Of a DNA stretch of 64,000 nt, positions 1 to 12,079 are shown piece after piece. The stretch's first letter is position 1. The number at the start of each line of letters is the position of its first letter. The position numbers and the translations under genes are program-made. The stretch comes from Protea cynaroides. Its lineage: Eukaryota > Streptophyta > Magnoliopsida > Proteales > Proteaceae. Location: assembly GCA_028583415.1 (NCBI GenBank), contig JAMYWD010001071.1, positions 1 through 64,000 of the forward strand, given 5' to 3'. The notes under the pieces are model-generated. The model saw nothing but the letters and a program-made list of their open reading frames with translations, was not told the origin of the DNA and searched no databases.

Positions 1-1555
1 TTGCCCGGCATGCCCATCACATGTTCGACGCACTGCCAAAGAGAAACATCCTCTCAAGACCTTATTGGAAAATTTTGGATTTACAGGGCATTACCACACT
101 TTGTTGAGGGGTATTTTGGTCAAAGAAAAAGTGGAAAATTCCTCGTCAACGGCTCAGATCAAGCCATGATGCGTGGATTCTGATCCGACGACGCACAGTG
201 AGGCGGGCTACTGTGTAGCACGTATTTCCACGTGAGATCCAACTGCGAGCTTTTTGAATGGCTAGATGCAGCTTAATAACTTGTGCCTCAATGCATGGAG
301 ATCGCACCCTGATTCGGTGAAACGTGCAAACATTACGCGACAAAGTGGATTCATATCTGGCAGCCATTATATGCGCCGAGATCTAACTGACGTGATGAGG
401 CCGATCGTAAGGCCTAGATCAATTCCCGCATCGATTTGACGGATCCAGGGGCTCGGAATGAAGATTTCGCTGTGAGCCAATAAGAACTCGACAACGGCGT
501 ATAGTGCGTCAGTGGGCGGCGGCTGGTGTGCTTCTTGACTCACGATTATAACTTCAAAAGATTCCATTTGGAATGATTTGGGTGGTTAGACTTTGGATGG
601 CCATATCTCGACCATCCGATCTCAGATTTTGGTGATTCAAAAAGCTACGAACTCTTCTTCTCAAGGATTGTTCACCTGCAACCAAGAAGTTTAGTTTTTG
701 TGAGTAGAAGCAACGGGTTTTTGAGAAAAAAGGTTATGAGGGCTCTCCTTGAGTGAAAAAATCTCTCTCCACCTTCTTTTATTTGATGTAAATGGTCAAT
801 TGAATCTTTGGGAAGGAAGAGTGAGTAGTTGGTGAAAGTTTGGTGTGGATGATGTTGTGCGAGAAGTTTTGGGAGAGTGCCAAAGCTCCATTCTATTGAA
901 GAAGCCTACCCACCACCATTGGAGAGCTTGGGAAGTCCATTTTGTGAGCACCACACATGCTGTGATCACGCTGGGAAGATAATCACGCACACGAACCCTA
1001 TTTATTTGTACCAATGTCATATGGGAAGGGTTTGTAATCTATATTTGATAAATACTTTGTAACCTATCAAGTTGGGGGCTTGACTGGAGTGGGGGTTATT
1101 GCCTAGGACTCAGTTGCAGCTGAGAATGTAGTTGATGTTGTAGCATCTGGGTTGTAGGTGCAACCATAGCATTAAAGTAGCGTATTGGGTATAATACGAA
1201 ACCCTGGTTAGGGTATTCCCCCGTGGAGTAGCCATCACAGTGTGTGATAGGTGAACCACGTTATATAGTTTGTCATGTGGATGTGCCTATTTTCGCTGTG
1301 TATGTGAAGTGCGTGGTTTGCAGGTCTAGGTGTAGACACTCGGTAGGCCAAGTCTCTGGTATGGATACCTGTAGGTGTGTGGCATGGTGTGTTACACAAA
1401 ATGTGTAAATGAACAGATATGTGAACTAGTCAGCTCAAGGCAGCACAGCATAGACAGATAGCTCAAGGCAGCATTGTTTAATCAGTCAGGACTGACCTTA
1501 CATTGTTGGGAAGATTTTAGTGGTCACTGATTCACCCCCCTCTCAGTGTCAACCT
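1..1555. other. Non-coding stretch, partly LTR-like
   Basis: I find no convincing gene on either strand; all open frames are under about 75 codons and lack recognisable motifs. From about 1040 the text resembles the end of a plant copia LTR: it has a 'gtgaaccacg' string (1251-1260) and a C-rich block 'ttcacccccctctcag' (1531-1546) of a kind I associate with such LTRs. That block stands directly against the broken 3' end of the copia relic C1. It is probably a solo or truncated LTR of another element, but neither terminal TG/CA nor a target duplication could be fixed. Positions 1-780 hold nothing I recognise. Confidence 0.3.
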
Positions 1556-2929
1556 GGGAATCACAGACTGATGGAATAGGACCAGATATAAATCGAATGG
1601 GTTGAGGAAGAACAACAGGTAATGAAACAGAGTCAGAAGCAGGAGGTGAGATCTTGGATGTGGAATTAAAAGGAAACATATGTTGAAAAAAAATGAACAT
1701 CCCTGCTTGTCAAAATAGTATGAGTAGATAAATCATAGACTTGATAGCCCTTTTGATTTACTGGATAACCTACAAAAATACATGGTATGGATCTAGGAGA
1801 GAATGTGTGTTTATGAGGGGAATGATTTTTGACATAATAGAGAGAACCAAATGTTCTAAAATGAGTATAACAAGGTGATTTATGAAATAACATTTCATAA
1901 GGAGATTTGCCTAACAACACAAAAGTAGGCAAACGATTTATAATGTAGCATGCTATGAGTATACATTCACCCCTATAATTCAATGGAAGATGAGCTTGAA
2001 ATCGAAGGGACCTAGCAACTTGTAGGGGATGTGGATATTTTCGTTTTACAATTCCATTATGTTGAGGAGTGTAGACATAGGTCAATTAGTGGATAATACG
2101 CAAAGAGTGAAATAGAGACTGTGTAGAAGAAGCAATAAATTCGGACCCATTATTAGTCCTAAAAAATTTCACAGATGCAGAAAAATGAGTGGTAATGAAC
2201 TTTAAAAAATTGGAAAGAATACTAGAGGTTTCAGACTTGTATTTCATGAGGAATACTTATGTTGTACGTGTGTAATCATCTACAATACTAAAAAAAGAAA
2301 AAAGAAAAAAGTGCAACCAGTATGAGATGGGGTTGAATATGGACCCCAGATATCACAATGAAGAAGTTCAAAGGGTACAAAAGTTTTGGAATTGCTAGAT
2401 GAAAAAGGTAATCGGGTATGCCTAGCTAATGGGCATACATCATAAAACTCAATATAAGAAGGTATCTTAGGAAGGGTTACATAATTGGGCGAGGGATGAC
2501 TCAACTTGAAATGCCAAATTTTAGAAGAAACTGACATAGCTACAACAATGGCAGCAGGTTCATAGTAGTATAATCCGTCATGCAGCAGTCCCACTCCAGT
2601 CACCATCTTTGTGGACAAATCCTGAAAAATACAGAAGGTATGGAAGAAAGTTACCAAGAAATTTAAAGACTGTAATTTTATATACTGAAATAAGATTAAA
2701 GGAAAATTTCGGAATTTGAAATACATCATGGAAATGGATATGGGAAGATAATTCCCGATCACCAACACTAGTTATGGGGTATGTGCTCCCATCAGGTAGA
2801 AGCATAGGAGGATGACTAATAGTAGAAACAGGTAGAAGCATAGTAGGACGACTAAGCATAGAAGGTATTTCTGACACCATATGAAGCTGTAGAGGGGTTG
2901 GTTGACCATATCTGGGAGGTCTACGACTA
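1556..2929 (-). pseudogene. C1 copia protease / pre-integrase / integrase remnant
   Basis: Two overlapping frames between 3012 and 2280 carry the end of the protease region (HDVFQIPKFSFNLISV) and the GAG-pre-integrase motif (IWHFKLSHPSPNYVTLPKI), followed by the start of the integrase (HCDIWGPYSTPSHTG). A third frame, 2085-1666, holds the end of the integrase core and its C-terminal part (TPQHNGIVKRKYPHPLQ with the expected Glu replaced by Lys, then INRLPTFVLLGKSPYEMLF). Frameshifts lie near 2280 and between 2085 and 2280. The sequence ends at the junction near 1556 before any reverse transcriptase. Non-functional. Confidence 0.75.
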
Positions 2930-3867
2930 GTGCCTAGTGGAAACTCATGTATATCATAACAAGTTCCTTGGTATGTCCATATTTGTTGCAATGTATGCAG
3001 AGTGGACGACAAGAATTTCTTGAATCACCAAATGACCTTGAATCAGAAACAAGAGTTCCAATGTTTCTTGAATGCACTGTATTACCTTGACGAACTGCAC
3101 AGGCCATATTTTCTTGACTTGAGTGTTGAACAAAAAGGCCTCTATGCTTTTCTTCTTGGAGAACAATAGAGTAAGCCTTACCAGATGAGGGCAGAGGCTC
3201 CATTGTGAGAATCTGCATACAAACTATTCTGAATACATCATTTAGGCCTATGAGGAAATGATAGACCCTTTCAGTTTGGATTTATTCCAGAAATTGAGGT
3301 AAACAACCACAAGTGCAATCGAGCAGACGAACATTGGATCCTAACTCATCCCAGAGAATCTTTAAAGCTAAATAGTAAGCAGAGACTGATAGAGATCCTT
3401 GACGAAGTAAAGAAATTTTCCTTTTCAATTCATACACTCTTGGTCCATTTCCTTGAAAAAAATTTGCTCTCAAGATCCAACCAAAGTTCACGAGCATTAT
3501 CAAAGTACATGCAGCTCCTTCATGAGACTATTGTATATCTAAGAAATGACCATAAGGTCACACTGATCCCAAGCTGCAGCAGTTGAGGGATTGACAGTGG
3601 GATCAAGACAGGGAAAGGTACCATTAACAAACACAAATTTGTTTTGGTCCCTATTGCTACCCGCATTGCTCTCTTCCACGAAGAGTAATTATTACCATCG
3701 AGCAGTTGAGTAACCACGATATAACCTAGGTTGTCTAAAGGATACAATAGCAAGGGAGGAGGAAAGGACATTTGGGAAGACCAAGTTGGATTTACAATAG
3801 ATGGCATTTGTGAAGACTGAGTTGGATTTACCATAGATGCCTGTGTTGGATTCACTGTAGAAGACAT
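2930..3867 (-). pseudogene. C1 copia gag, left copy (broken)
   Basis: The frame starts at an ATG at 3867 (MSSTVNPTQAS) and has the copia Gag signature LLDGNNYSSWKRAM near 3690. It continues through the segment with LSVSAYYLALKILWDELG (about 3330-3400) to a CCHC zinc knuckle whose C-x2-C-x4-H part is visible near 2960-3000 (CIHCNKYGHTKE). Gag would form the particle and bind element RNA. The frame is broken by several indels. One is a lost base inside the knuckle, so the last cysteine is out of frame here although it is intact in the right copy (10716-11645). Confidence 0.75.
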
Positions 3868-4223
3868 TTTTAAAGATAACAATTGCAATACCAGAGACAA
3901 AGACGAATGACGAACAGAACAAATCACGAATAAAATCATAGATTGCGAATAGAACAAATCGCAAACTTGTGACAAAACAACAAAGATCGTAAAAAAAATA
4001 AAAAAAATAAAAAAAAGGGAAATACTGACAAACCATAGATCACAGACAAATGTACACACAGATCACGAACAATCACAGATTAGGATGACTGAAACCCTAA
4101 AAAGCAAGAACCACGAACAATTATAGAGTGCGAAGTATAGATACAACAAAAAATTGCATGAAGTTGCAAAAGACAACGAAGTAGATGAAATCAGAAGAAA
4201 AAGAACTCAAGCAAATGAAGAAT

Positions 4224-4569
4224 ACAATGGGCATTAAAAGAGATGATAGAACACATACCATTTTCTGTAGATTGATTTCCGACCGTTTCCTGTAGCTTGA
4301 ATGCTTCGATTAGAGTCTTCCACAGCCTCGTTGGGATCCATTTTTCCTCTGTGCGTATAGGAGCAACAGAGAGATAAAACCAATGCTGCGGGGACCCTAA
4401 CCATTGTATTTATAATACTATCCCTGACCCAGAACCATTCCCACAGTGGACCGGGTTAGTAGTCTCTAACCAGTGACGAACCAGACCTGAACCGATCAAA
4501 CCAGTAATTGAACTCCCACTTAACAACTGGTTAGGTAATTGATCAAGCCCACACAACATGAATTTAACA
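4224..4569 (-). repeat. 3' LTR of C2 (truncated)
   Basis: It matches 10371-10715 almost base for base, with a few per cent substitutions. It ends on the plus strand in 'tttaaca', the expected inverted form of the LTR start. The other LTR end is missing: the sequence joins C1 at an 'agaat' microhomology (4219-4223), so roughly 85-90 bp present at 10284-10370 are absent. Confidence 0.75.
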
Positions 4570-4583
4570 ATCTCCCACTTGGG
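4570..4583 (-). other. Polypurine tract of C2
   Basis: On the minus strand this reads as the purine-rich string cccaagtgggagat immediately before the LTR's TGTTAA. That is the position of the plus-strand primer of LTR retrotransposons, and it fixes the orientation of C2. Confidence 0.65.
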
Positions 4584-4835
4584 CTAGATTAATTACAAAC
4601 CACCGTCGAAAAGTGTGGCCATGGAATCCTATTACATAATAAACCGTCATCAAACTTTGATCTACTCATCAAGCCTACCAATGTCGAGCAACAGCGGAAA
4701 ATACTCCAACACATCTGGTGTTCTACCTTCTGTCAGCTACATACAAGGGTCTACTTAATAACATGAAACGCCTAGAGACATGTATACATGAAAATATTAT
4801 TTCATGTGGGTCCAGATCGAATAACCTTCGATCTA

Positions 4836-5006
4836 ACTGCCTTGATAAAACCTCAGAGGCAATAAACCTTGATATTGACCGTAGCAAACCGCCACATACC
4901 CTTTTGGTCAATATCGTACTAATTGCCTTGATAAAACCTCAGAGGCAATAAACCTTGATAAAAAGCGTAGCAAACTGCCACATACCCTTTTGGTCAATAT
5001 CGTACT
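4836..5006. repeat. Tandem duplication, about 86 bp x 2, in C2
   Basis: Two adjacent copies of a segment beginning 'ttgataaaacctcagaggc' and ending 'ggtcaatatcgtact' differ at a handful of positions. They lie upstream of the C2 polypurine tract in a non-coding stretch. No function is apparent. Confidence 0.8.
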
Positions 5007-6323
5007 TTGACACACTGCCGTGAACTATGGCTAAATACCGCCCCGTTCATTTGGCTTAATACCGCCTCCTTCATTTGGCTAAATACTGCCCTTGTCAATG
5101 ACATGTCAATGAATATGCAACATAGCAATAAATGAATGCTGAAATAAAAATAACCATGGTTATAAATATCTGTGCCAAAATCATAGGCAATGTAAATAAA
5201 CATAATGAAATAAATCATTATCAATGTGAGAAAAGTCTCCCACTAACCAAACACATTTAATGAATTAACCATTTCTATATTAAACATATAGTCCCTTGAA
5301 GACTCCCCTTGACAAAACCTTCGTCAGAGAATCTACAATCAAGATGTTTAACGAATGTGCTCTACAATGATATAAATTCTTCGACCTTTTTCTCTCACCT
5401 AAAGAGATTTGAAATCCGATCTCTATTATGCTTTGAATTACTAGATTTCACATTATTCTTTGAGAACAACACAGCTAAACCGCTGTCACAATACATCTCA
5501 ATAGACCTAAGTAAAACTTACAACCTTTTAGGTCTAAAAGATAACTCTTCAACCAGATATGCTACTTATTAGTTTCACATATAGTTATAAAATTTACCTT
5601 ATCAAGAGGATGATGCATGGATAAACTTCTTTACATTTTTCCCCAAATGGTACATCTACCATCATAACAAAAAACTGAGATGGGATTCTTGCCACCAATG
5701 CAATCACCAAAACACTACATCACAATAACCAAGAGTGTCACTATTGCCACAAATGAGTAGATAATCCTTGGTCCTCTACAAGTACCGCATGACCTTTCTA
5801 TTCCCGTTGTTTAGTGAGCTATACCAGCATCCAAGTAAAAATGTATTAAAACACTCTAAACAAAGGCTATGTGAGAATAAATATAATCTTGAGCATACAC
5901 CAAGCTCTATACTTCAGATGCTCTCTTTGAATATCATTTCTTAAACATAACTCTGTCAATTTGTCTCCTTTACTGATTTAAGCATCTGCAACTTAACTGT
6001 TATGCATGTACATTCAATCATTCAAGAACACGAATAACGTATACCCTTCGAAACAAACCCAGAGTTCCATTTTTTCTGTCACGAGCAAACTCAATGTCAA
6101 GTAAAAAGGTACTTACTCACACATTCTTCATCTCGAATTTATCAGACATTGAAACTATGGTTTCAACAGGTAAACCATGTCACTGCTGGTCAGTGATTAA
6201 CCATCAACATATATGACTAGGAAATGAATCCACTCCCACTGACCTCTATATATACATAATGATCAATGATAATTTCAACAAAGTTTTAAGAAGATACAAC
6301 TCTATCAAACTTCAAGTAAAACT

Positions 6324-6635
6324 TCATGTACCACTACCTAAATGCTTGCTTAATCCAAATATTGACTTTATAAGTCTACAAAATAGATTTTCTTTCTCCT
6401 TTACCTCAAAACCTTCTGGGTAAAGCCTATAAACAACTTCTTCCAGATTTTCTTTGATCAAAACGATCTTTACATCTATCTGATGCAACTCCAAAATAAA
6501 ATGCACAACGATCTTTACATCTATCTGATGCAACTCCAAAATAAAATGCACAACTAAGACCTTAAAGATTTGAAGTCTATACTTTTCATTCTCTTTGTGT
6601 GATTCCACTTCACTACAAGTTTTACTTTGTAGCAA
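6324..6635 (-). pseudogene. C2 copia reverse transcriptase fragment
   Basis: The minus-strand frame contains the copia RT stretch that follows the first catalytic Asp: IDVKIVLIKENLEEVVYRLY, then PEGFEVKEKENLFCRLIKSI and FGLSKH. This corresponds to the 'DVKTAFL...EEVYM.QPEGF...LKKSLYGLKQ' region of copia polymerases. A 45-bp in-frame duplication (6465-6554) repeats the HFILELHQIDVKIV segment, which no working RT would have. Upstream and downstream RT motifs are unreadable. Dead relic. Confidence 0.7.
6465..6554. repeat. Perfect 45-bp tandem duplication inside RT relic
   Basis: Positions 6465-6509 and 6510-6554 are identical 45-mers beginning 'gatctttacatctatctga'. The identity suggests the duplication is much younger than the decay of the surrounding reverse transcriptase. 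Confidence 0.9.
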
Positions 6636-8550
6636 TCAATTCTCCCACTGGAATCACATATTTTCTTATATATCTATTTTGAGCCTATGAGTACACCGCT
6701 CATGACAAGAGCATAAAATCCCAAATCTCATTGATGTTCATAAATAACGATACATCATTTATGACTGGTAATCACTCAAAAGAAATTTCATTATTGACAA
6801 CTTGCTCAAAACTATTTGGATCTTCATCTTGTCCAATGCCAAAAAATTTAGTTTGAGGTATAACATGTGATGAAATCACAGATCTACATGGTCTATTATA
6901 TCTCCTCATTGCCTTATCTAGCTCTGGTATTTTGGCTATGCATCAACCTGAATGAAGATAATTTCAACAATTATCTCATTACACTCTGATAATATTTTTG
7001 ATACTTTAACTAATTGTTCCACAACAATTTCCATGTGATCTCATTAAACTTATGTTTCTTGAATGTGATTGCTAACCAACATCATCAATGAATCCTGCTG
7101 AATCCTTCAGACATGAGTGGATATCCCAAAAAATGATAACTCAATGTCTTAAAATAATCACTCTCTCACGAGTGTTATGAAAATACGTGACTTTTACAGT
7201 TCCAATCAAGAAGACAACTTGGACTTAAATCAACTTACATGGCACCCTATTAATACTATAGGCTGCAGAATTGATCACTCCAAAAGAGCTAATATATTCT
7301 CAAGTTCTCTTGATCATATCTATTTGTTACTCTTTTGTTGTTGAATCTCATCCACATGATGCTAAGCCATAAGCTTTAGTACTTGTAAACATTTGGATAA
7401 AAATCATTGGGAGTATATCATTATCACCCAATCTACCTTAACAATTTACATTCTCCTTCAGATCCAATAGTCTTAATCCTTTTATGAAATATTTTTCTCT
7501 TAAACAATCCTTACAAGTAAGCAAGTCATTAACTTTAGGGGTTTCCAGAATTCCGTTCTTTACAACCTTTTTAAAGTCTTTCCTTAGATAAGAGTCATAA
7601 ATGTCTATGGAATTAGGATATACTCTCTAACTTCTATAGCTAAGTAAACTACAGAAAGAAAATAAGGGTTTTTGCTACTCCTATAGGTTTTGATTACTTC
7701 TACTACTTAAGTCTCCAATCTCCATTACCTTCTCACTCGAAAGTTTCATGAACCTACTTTTCTTCCAGTTATAACCTTTTTCACATGTTTCTTCTGAGTT
7801 CTTGTAGTTCCATAAAATCATTTTTCTTGTCAAAAGTTTCTTACTTTTCATTGAAAAAATATTTTTCTTTCTGTAAGACCCTACCTTTCACTTATTACAT
7901 TTGTCAGAGTATGACTCACACGTCATGACATTGGCATTCATTCCTTTCTCATTTCTTTGAAATTTCTTCCTTAGTATAAAGGAAAACAACTCATCTTCTG
8001 TCCACTAGGTTTATGGGTCACCAGGATCTAACTTTGCAGTTTAGGTGAGGAAGTGAAAGTCAAGTGAATCATCTATAATATTCCAATGAGTTACCTATAG
8101 AGATTCACATATCTTAGAGCTTATTAGTGATGACTAATAGCTCTAACCTGTGTTTTCTCACACACCATTATCATCTTATACCATCAAAACTGGTACAGAC
8201 AACCTTGAGAATACAACATCTCTCCACTCCATTTTAAAGACCAAAATTTCTTTGGATTTCACTCTGAACATCTATTTCCAATGTTTCTTATTTGAATTTT
8301 CTTTTACCTGATCTTAGGGATTGAATATTCCTAAAGATCAGAATACAATCTTTGCTGAGTAGTAGGTTAAACATTCCTAGACTAGCATTCAATTTTTCAT
8401 GCCAATTCATAGAATTGGCCCGCCATAACAGGCATCATGAGGTGTTTGATCATTATAGGTTCTCTAATATGTGTGATATAATGCAAACATACACACAAGA
8501 TAAGTTAAACTTACAAGAGTTAAATATATGCAAGTCCATTTCCTTTGAAG

Positions 8551-8684
8551 AGTCAACCAAAACTACACCCTCATTCTTTGGGACAAGAGCGCACTGGTCC
8601 TCTTACTATCTGTGTAGAGTCAACCGAAACTACACCCTTATCCTTTGGGACAAGAGCGCACTGGTCCTCTTACTATCTGTGCAG
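8551..8684. repeat. 67-bp tandem duplication in C2
   Basis: Two adjacent 67-bp copies (8551-8617 and 8618-8684) contain 'gggacaagagcgcactggtc' and differ at about five positions. They fall in the gag-side half of C2, where no coding potential remains. The plus-strand open frames across them are fortuitous. Confidence 0.85.
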
Positions 8685-8786
8685 AACCTGCGAAGGGATA
8701 ACGACTCTCAAAATTCCACCACCTTTGGGTGTATGAAACTCCTAAAGTCAAGATCCTTCATCCATGTGCATGAGTATAAATGATCT

Positions 8787-9045
8787 TTGACACCGCCACC
8801 TTTGGGTGGACAATGCCGCTCCTTGCTGCTTCCACAAAAATAAAAATCTTGATAATGTCACATTTGAGTGAGCACTATCCTTCTTTGCTGTGTCTATAAA
8901 TGTATAAGTTCTGGATTTGAGCATATCATGATAGAACTGAGCTTGCCACTTTGGTGGTCCCACCCAATCCTTACACAATATGTACAAATCATAATTTGAA
9001 TAAACTGGGACAATGTCACCCTTGGGTGAACATTGTCATTCTTTA
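8787..9045. repeat. Series of imperfect hairpins in C2
   Basis: Three related inverted repeats occur. The clearest is at about 9010-9038, where GACAATGT-CACCC pairs with GGGTG-AACATTGTC across a 3-nt loop. Similar but decayed versions lie near 8789-8820 and 8850-8880. They alternate with a second repeated module ('catcatgataga' / 'catcatgacaaa' and 'ggtggtccc' / 'ggtgggatc'). The block may be a diverged array of about 100-160-bp units, or folded leader RNA. Confidence 0.5.
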
Positions 9046-9489
9046 AAGCATTTACAAAACACAGTCGTTTGAATTTGAACACATCATGACAAAACAAAGT
9101 ATAACACTTTGGTGGGATCTACCAAGTTCCACCATGATATGAACAAATTCCAAATTACAGCTCTAATGGGATATATATAACCATGAATGTTTTCAAAAAT
9201 CAACTTTATAAGTCTAAACATTCAAATAAATATGCACTTTAGCTCAACAATCATTATGATACAAGAATATTGAGAAAAAACCAGCAGAAACACTGTAAAT
9301 CTAGCTCTAAAAGAGCATTAATTTGGAAAAATACTATTTCCAATGTATCAAAATTTAACAATATATATTCCAGATTGAAGAGCATTGAAAACCAAGTCCA
9401 ACAGAACAAACCGCAGGTTAATCCGACTTTCCTAGCTCCCACAAATCCAGTTTAAAGTCGGATTGTGAACGCAGTCAAAAAGCTGCAAG

Positions 9490-9960
9490 GCAAACAGGCC
9501 TTAGAAGTCTGGACCGGGACGAACCGCGACCTGAACCAAACCGACCAATCTGACCAGACCAAACAGGTCTTTTCGGTTCGACCGATCGGGTATTCGGGCC
9601 AAAATTTTGGGTTTCCGGATTGACTTTTCGGGTCATATTTCGGGTTTAAGGGTCGGGATCGGGTCACCCGTTTGGGGGTTTCGAATCGGGTTACCGGATC
9701 ACCCATTCGGGTTTCCTGGTCAGCCCGGCCTTACGGGTCAGCCCTGGGCTGGTTCTAACTGACTGGGCTGGCTTTGGCCTGGGCTGGGTTTGCCCGGTCT
9801 GGACTGGACCTGGGCGGTCTGGGCTTGGCGCGCCTGGGCTGGGCCAGCCCTGGCAGAGCCAGTCTAGACCTGGCTCGCCTGGGCTGGGAGGACTCGGCCC
9901 GAGGCAACCCGCAAACCCAGTTAGGGTTTACGATTCGGCGCCGAGTCGACCCAGCGATGA
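9490..9960. repeat. GC-rich, low-complexity leader of C2
   Basis: The sequence is dominated by degenerate repeats: 'gggtt(c)gg' and 'cggttcgacc' up to about 9720, then 'gcctgggctgg' units to about 9900. It lies just inside the primer-binding site of C2, where copia leaders often carry such G-rich strings. The open frame 9774-10034 is a product of this bias and is not annotated as a gene. Confidence 0.6.
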
Positions 9961-10267
9961 CTCGGCACCGTCAGAACACTTTTTTTTTTTTAAAGTTTCA
10001 AAGGCCGGCGCGTGGATCTCACGCGCTTTTTTAGGCAGCGCGTGAGGGCGTGTCCAGCCACCTCCGGTGACCATTTTTGTGTCGGTCGACTCGTCTTTCA
10101 GTGTACTACAACTTGGTATTGTTTATTTTGAATTTCACCGATCCGAAAAAAATTTGAAAGGTTTTAAACTGTGGGAAAAATTATGGAGAAAAATTTATCC
10201 CTTTTTTCAATTCAGTCATTCCTACCATCTTAATTGTCCATTACCTACGATCCTAGCTCAGTGTGGG

Positions 10268-10281
10268 TGGCTCTGATACCA
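10268..10281 (-). other. Primer-binding site of C2 (initiator tRNA-Met)
   Basis: The minus strand reads TGGTATCAGAGCCA, complementary to the 3' end of plant initiator tRNA-Met, two bases inside the LTR end at 10284. It would prime minus-strand cDNA synthesis. Confidence 0.85.
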
Positions 10282-10283
10282 AT

Positions 10284-10715
10284 TGTTAGAATTTTTAATA
10301 CAAATTAGGGGTTTTCCCATGGGATTTCCCATGAACCCTAACGAAACCACCATACAGATAACTAGAATACAATGGGCATTAAAAGAGATGATAGAATACA
10401 TATCATTTGCTGTAGATTGATTTTCGACCGTTTCCTGTAGCTTGAATGCTTCGATTAGAGTCTTCCACAGCCTCGTTGGGATCCCTTTTTCCTCTGTGTG
10501 TATGGGAGCAACAGAGAGATAAAACCAATGGCTGCGGGGACCCTAACCATTGTATTTATAATACTATCCCTAACCCAGAACCATTCCCATAGTGGACCGG
10601 GTTAGTAGTCTCTAACCAGTGACGAACCAGACCAGAACCGGTCAAACCAATAATTGAACTCCCACTTAACAACTGGTTAGGTAATTGATCAAGCCCACAC
10701 AACAGGAATCTAACA
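10284..10715 (-). repeat. 5' LTR of C2 (432 bp)
   Basis: It is bounded by the short inverted repeat TGTTAGA...TCTAACA. The minus strand has a possible TATA box ('tataaataca', about 10549-10558). The right edge joins C1 sequence at 'gtgcctagtgg' (10716), which corresponds to 2930 in the left copy. The left edge abuts the primer-binding site. Confidence 0.8.
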
Positions 10716-11645
10716 GTGCCTAGTGGAAACTCATGTATATCATAACAAGTTTCCTTGGTATGTCCATATTTGTTGCAATGTATGCAGAGAGGATGACAAG
10801 AATTTCTTGAATCACCAAATGACCTTGAATCAGAAACAGGAGTTCCAATGTTTCTTGAATACACTGTATTACCTTGACGAACTGCACATGCCATATTTTC
10901 TTGACTTGAGTGTTGAACAAAAAGGCCTCTATGCTTTTCTTCTTGGAGAACAACAGAGTAAGCCTTACCAGATGAGGGCAGAGGCTCCATTGTGAGAATC
11001 TGCATACAAACTATTCTGAATACATCATTTAGGCCCATGAGGAATTGATAGACCCTTTCGGTTTGGATTTATTCCAGAAATTGAGGTAAACAACCACAAG
11101 TGCAATTGAGCAGATGAACATTGGATCCTAACTCATCCCAGAGAATCTTTAAAGCTAAATAGTAAGCAGAGACTGATAGAGATCCTTGACGAAGTAAAGA
11201 AATTTTCCTTTTCAATTCATACACTCTTGGTCCATTACCTTGAAAAAATTTGCTCTCAAGATCCAACCAAAGTTCACGAGCATTATCAAAGTACATGCAG
11301 CTCCTTCATGAGACTATTGTATATCTAAGAAATGACCATAAGGTCACACTGATCCCAAGCTGCAGCAGTTGAGGGATCGACAGTGGGATGGAAAGGTACC
11401 ATTAATAAACACAAATTTGTTTTGGTTCCTAGTGCTACCCGCATTGCTCTCTTCCATGAAGAGTAATTATTACCGTTGAGCAGTTGAGTTACCACGATAT
11501 AACCTAGGTTGTCTAAGGGATACAATAGCAAGGGAGGAGGAAAGGACATTTGGGAAGACAAAGTTGGATTTACAATAGATGGCATTTGCGAACACTGAGT
11601 CGGATTTACCGTAGATGCCTGTGTTGGATTCACTGTAGAAGACAT
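10716..11645 (-). pseudogene. C1 copia gag, right copy
   Basis: It starts at the ATG at 11645 (MSSTVNPTQAS) and reads LLNGNNYSSWKRAMRVALG, then LWLDLESKFFQGNGPRVYEL, and finally an intact CCHC knuckle, CIHCNKYGHTKETC (about 10750-10795). This is better preserved than the left copy, but it is still split by frameshifts (near 11325 and 11050) and cut off by the C2 LTR. Confidence 0.75.
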
Positions 11646-12079
11646 TTTTGAAGATAACAATTGCAAGACTAAAGACAAAGATGAATGACGAACAAAACAA
11701 ATCACGAATAAATCATAGATTGCGAATAGAACAAATCGCAAACTTGTGACACAAAACAACAAAGATCATAAAAAAATAAAAAAAATAAAAAAAGGGAAAT
11801 ACAAACAAACCATAGATCACAGACAAATGTACACACAGATCACGAACAATCGCAGATTAGGATGACTGAAACCCTAAAAAGCAAGAACCATGAACAATTA
11901 TAGAGTGTGAAGTATAGATACAACAAAAAATTGCATGAACTTGCAAAAGACAACGAAGTAGATGAAATCAGAAGAAAAAGAACTCAAGCAAATGAAGAAT
12001 CAAAGAAGAAAAATCCAAGAAGACGCTCAAGAACACAAGAACTCAAGCTGAGAAAAATTGGAGAGTACACTCTATACCA

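Larger units (their letters stand above)
1556..4223 (-). mobile_element. Copia relic C1, left part (gag to integrase, 3' truncated)
   Basis: On the minus strand this reads gag, zinc knuckle, protease/pre-integrase and integrase, which is the Ty1/copia order. Reverse transcriptase, RNase H and the 3' LTR are missing because the element stops near 1556. Its gag end (2930-4223) occurs again at 10716-12000 with only a few per cent difference. The matching 5' LTR lies at 12080-12253. The left and right parts are therefore one family, and probably one element split by C2 and partly duplicated. It is a dead element. Confidence 0.8.
4224..10715 (-). mobile_element. Degenerate copia-type LTR retrotransposon C2
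   Basis: Read on the minus strand this has a 5' LTR (10715-10284), a primer-binding site complementary to initiator tRNA-Met (10281-10268), about 5.7 kb of internal sequence, a purine tract (4583-4570) and a 3' LTR (4569-4224). The two LTRs are clearly the same sequence, but the 3' LTR lacks its last 85-90 bp. The internal part is full of stops; only the reverse transcriptase fragment at 6324-6635 is recognisable. Three direct duplications of 45-86 bp lie inside. The element sits within copia relic C1. Its RT motif and LTR form suggest a copia lineage. Confidence 0.75.

Noticed and set aside
9774..10034. 86-codon Gly/Leu-rich plus-strand frame
   Set aside because: Product of the 'gcctgggctgg' repeat; low-complexity translation without family resemblance.
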